Shown here: piece by piece, positions 63,505 to 64,000 of the stretch
How positions within the stretch are numbered: position 1 is the first letter of the stretch
How the letters are laid out: each line of letters begins with the position of its first letter
Origin: a candidate division KSB1 bacterium
GTDB lineage: Bacteria; Zhuqueibacterota; Zhuqueibacteria; Residuimicrobiales; Krinioviventaceae
Length of the DNA: 64,000 nucleotides
Assembly: GCA_034521575.1 (NCBI GenBank)
Contig: JAXHMJ010000005.1
Coordinates: forward strand, 1,612,001 to 1,676,000
Direction of reading: 5' to 3'
The notes under the pieces: model-generated
What the model saw: the letters and a program-made list of their open reading frames with translations, nothing else
Databases searched by the model: none
Told to the model about the DNA's origin: nothing
Position numbers and translations under genes: made by a program

Positions 63505-64000
63505 TCATACTTGATAATCCCATTCGAGCCGTGTCAAGTATTTGACAGAAGTATCAAAAAATGCTTTATAAATCAAGCTAACATAGAGAAAAAATAGCAA
63601 AAAAGCAACAGTTTGGTGCCCGGTTGTCCACCCTATGCCGAGCATGGTCCATCCCAACACTGCAAATATCATTGTCAGGACCGTAGTCAACACCGAAAAC
63701 CCGCTCTGGAGCATATATCTCGGATCAGACCAGTCAAACTTTGCAGCTCTGGCTCCGCCCCACAGTCCAATAGCGCCGGCGCCCATGCAAATCAAAATCT
63801 GAATAATGAACACAAAAAGCAAGTCTGTAAACGGAATTCGGTCATGGATTCCCATAACAGACAATCCCACTGCGCCTGCAGATAAAATTAACAGAGAGAC
63901 TTTGATTTGTTTAACCCACAAAAACACTTTAATTTTGACCGGCGCAATTACAAGATATAAAAAGGCGTATTGTTCTTTGGGTATACTGTTGCGCGCCAGA
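63505..64000 (-). CDS. Membrane protein, incomplete at the window edge
   Basis: The frame is open from the right edge of the window through 63505 and so lacks its N-terminus here. The visible 164 residues contain four predicted membrane helices: LLILSAGAVGLSVMG, LLFVFIIQILICMGAGAIGL, GFSVLTTVLTMIFAVLGWTM and TVAFLLFFLYVSLIYKAFFD, and end with a charged tail. A GTG at 63927 could start a shorter protein, but the sequence upstream (PKEQYAFLYLVIAPVKIK) looks coding and joins smoothly. The pattern resembles the membrane part of ABC-2 type exporters or uncharacterised multi-helix proteins; I do not recognise it firmly. Confidence 0.6.
   Translation of the reverse strand, partial: LARNSIPKEQYAFLYLVIAPVKIKVFLWVKQIKVSLLILSAGAVGLSVMGIHDRIPFTDLLFVFIIQILICMGAGAIGLWGGARAAKFDWSDPRYMLQSGFSVLTTVLTMIFAVLGWTMLGIGWTTGHQTVAFLLFFLYVSLIYKAFFDTSVKYLTRLEWDYQV

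Noticed and set aside
1-64000. CRISPR arrays, insertion sequences, integrases, phage genes, rRNA operons
   Set aside because: No regularly spaced repeats, transposase motifs, terminal inverted repeats or rRNA signatures were seen on either strand by eye.

Overview
The window looks like a chromosomal segment of a diderm bacterium of the Fibrobacterota-Chlorobiota-Bacteroidota (FCB) superphylum, most likely outside Bacteroidota proper (a KSB1- or Calditrichota-like lineage). The evidence is family content: three PorV/PorQ-type outer-membrane proteins, a GWxTD-domain protein, surface proteins with FlgD-like or type IX-type C-terminal sorting domains, a carboxypeptidase-regulatory-domain TonB-dependent receptor, an ExbB/ExbD/ExbD/TonB set, DsbD and SpoVG. 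Many genes have good Shine-Dalgarno sequences, unlike typical Bacteroidota. No rRNA, tRNA, CRISPR array, insertion sequence or phage gene was seen, so the taxonomic placement is inference.

Layout. 0-5 kb: RarD-type permease, a frame-broken DUF5060/DUF4038 glycosidase-like gene ending in a dockerin-like module, a CDP-alcohol phosphatidyltransferase and a HAD-IIA phosphatase. 4.9-7.7 kb: a TPR lipoprotein and a DUF4292/LolB-like lipoprotein. 7.7-15.5 kb: glycan cluster A (two GT2 enzymes, a YfhO-like membrane protein, an AsnB-type amidotransferase, a GT4). 15.5-16.5 kb: an MntA/HepT pair and a ribbon-helix-helix antitoxin remnant. 16.6-17.5 kb: carbamate kinase. 17.7-25 kb (minus): GT2, DsbD, a lipoprotein, TonB-ExbD-ExbD-ExbB, an S41 protease. 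25-31 kb (minus): two PorV/PorQ proteins, an Asp-box propeller with a sorting domain, an Ig-like lipoprotein, a HAD phosphatase, TrpS. 31.5-32.7 kb: ornithine aminotransferase. 32.7-40.3 kb: glycan cluster B (DUF457 membrane protein, three GT2, two GT4, SDR epimerase, ChbG deacetylase). 40.4-44.4 kb: GcvPB, then a pseudoreceiver-GGDEF protein and a sensor histidine kinase. 44.4-48.2 kb (minus): a NicX/M29-like aminopeptidase, a PqqD-like protein translationally coupled to an OPT transporter, and SpoVG. 48.4-59.9 kb: a secreted zinc metalloprotease with a sorting domain, then a minus-strand block of GWxTD protein, PorV-like protein, a 1021-residue sorting-domain protein and a TonB-dependent receptor. 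60.2-64 kb (minus): HemW, a GH88 lipoprotein, LepB and a membrane protein running off the edge.

Two themes recur. One is cell-surface biology: energised outer-membrane uptake, secreted proteins with sorting domains, and two polysaccharide clusters. The other is the state of the reading frames. At least twelve otherwise well-conserved genes are broken by one-base indels, often in short homopolymers, and these concentrate at 32.7-48.2 kb, while 3.3-12.2 and 48.4-63.5 kb have none. I read most of them as assembly or sequencing error rather than decay. The frame-broken loci are typed 'pseudogene' because the frames as given do not translate, with the restored product described.

The most interesting candidates for new biology are the coupled OPT transporter-PqqD-aminopeptidase locus, the receptor/sorting-domain/PorV/GWxTD surface locus with a short Phe-rich leader ORF, a polytopic GT2 paralogue that has lost its DxD metal site, and intrinsic terminators abutting the start codons of downstream genes.
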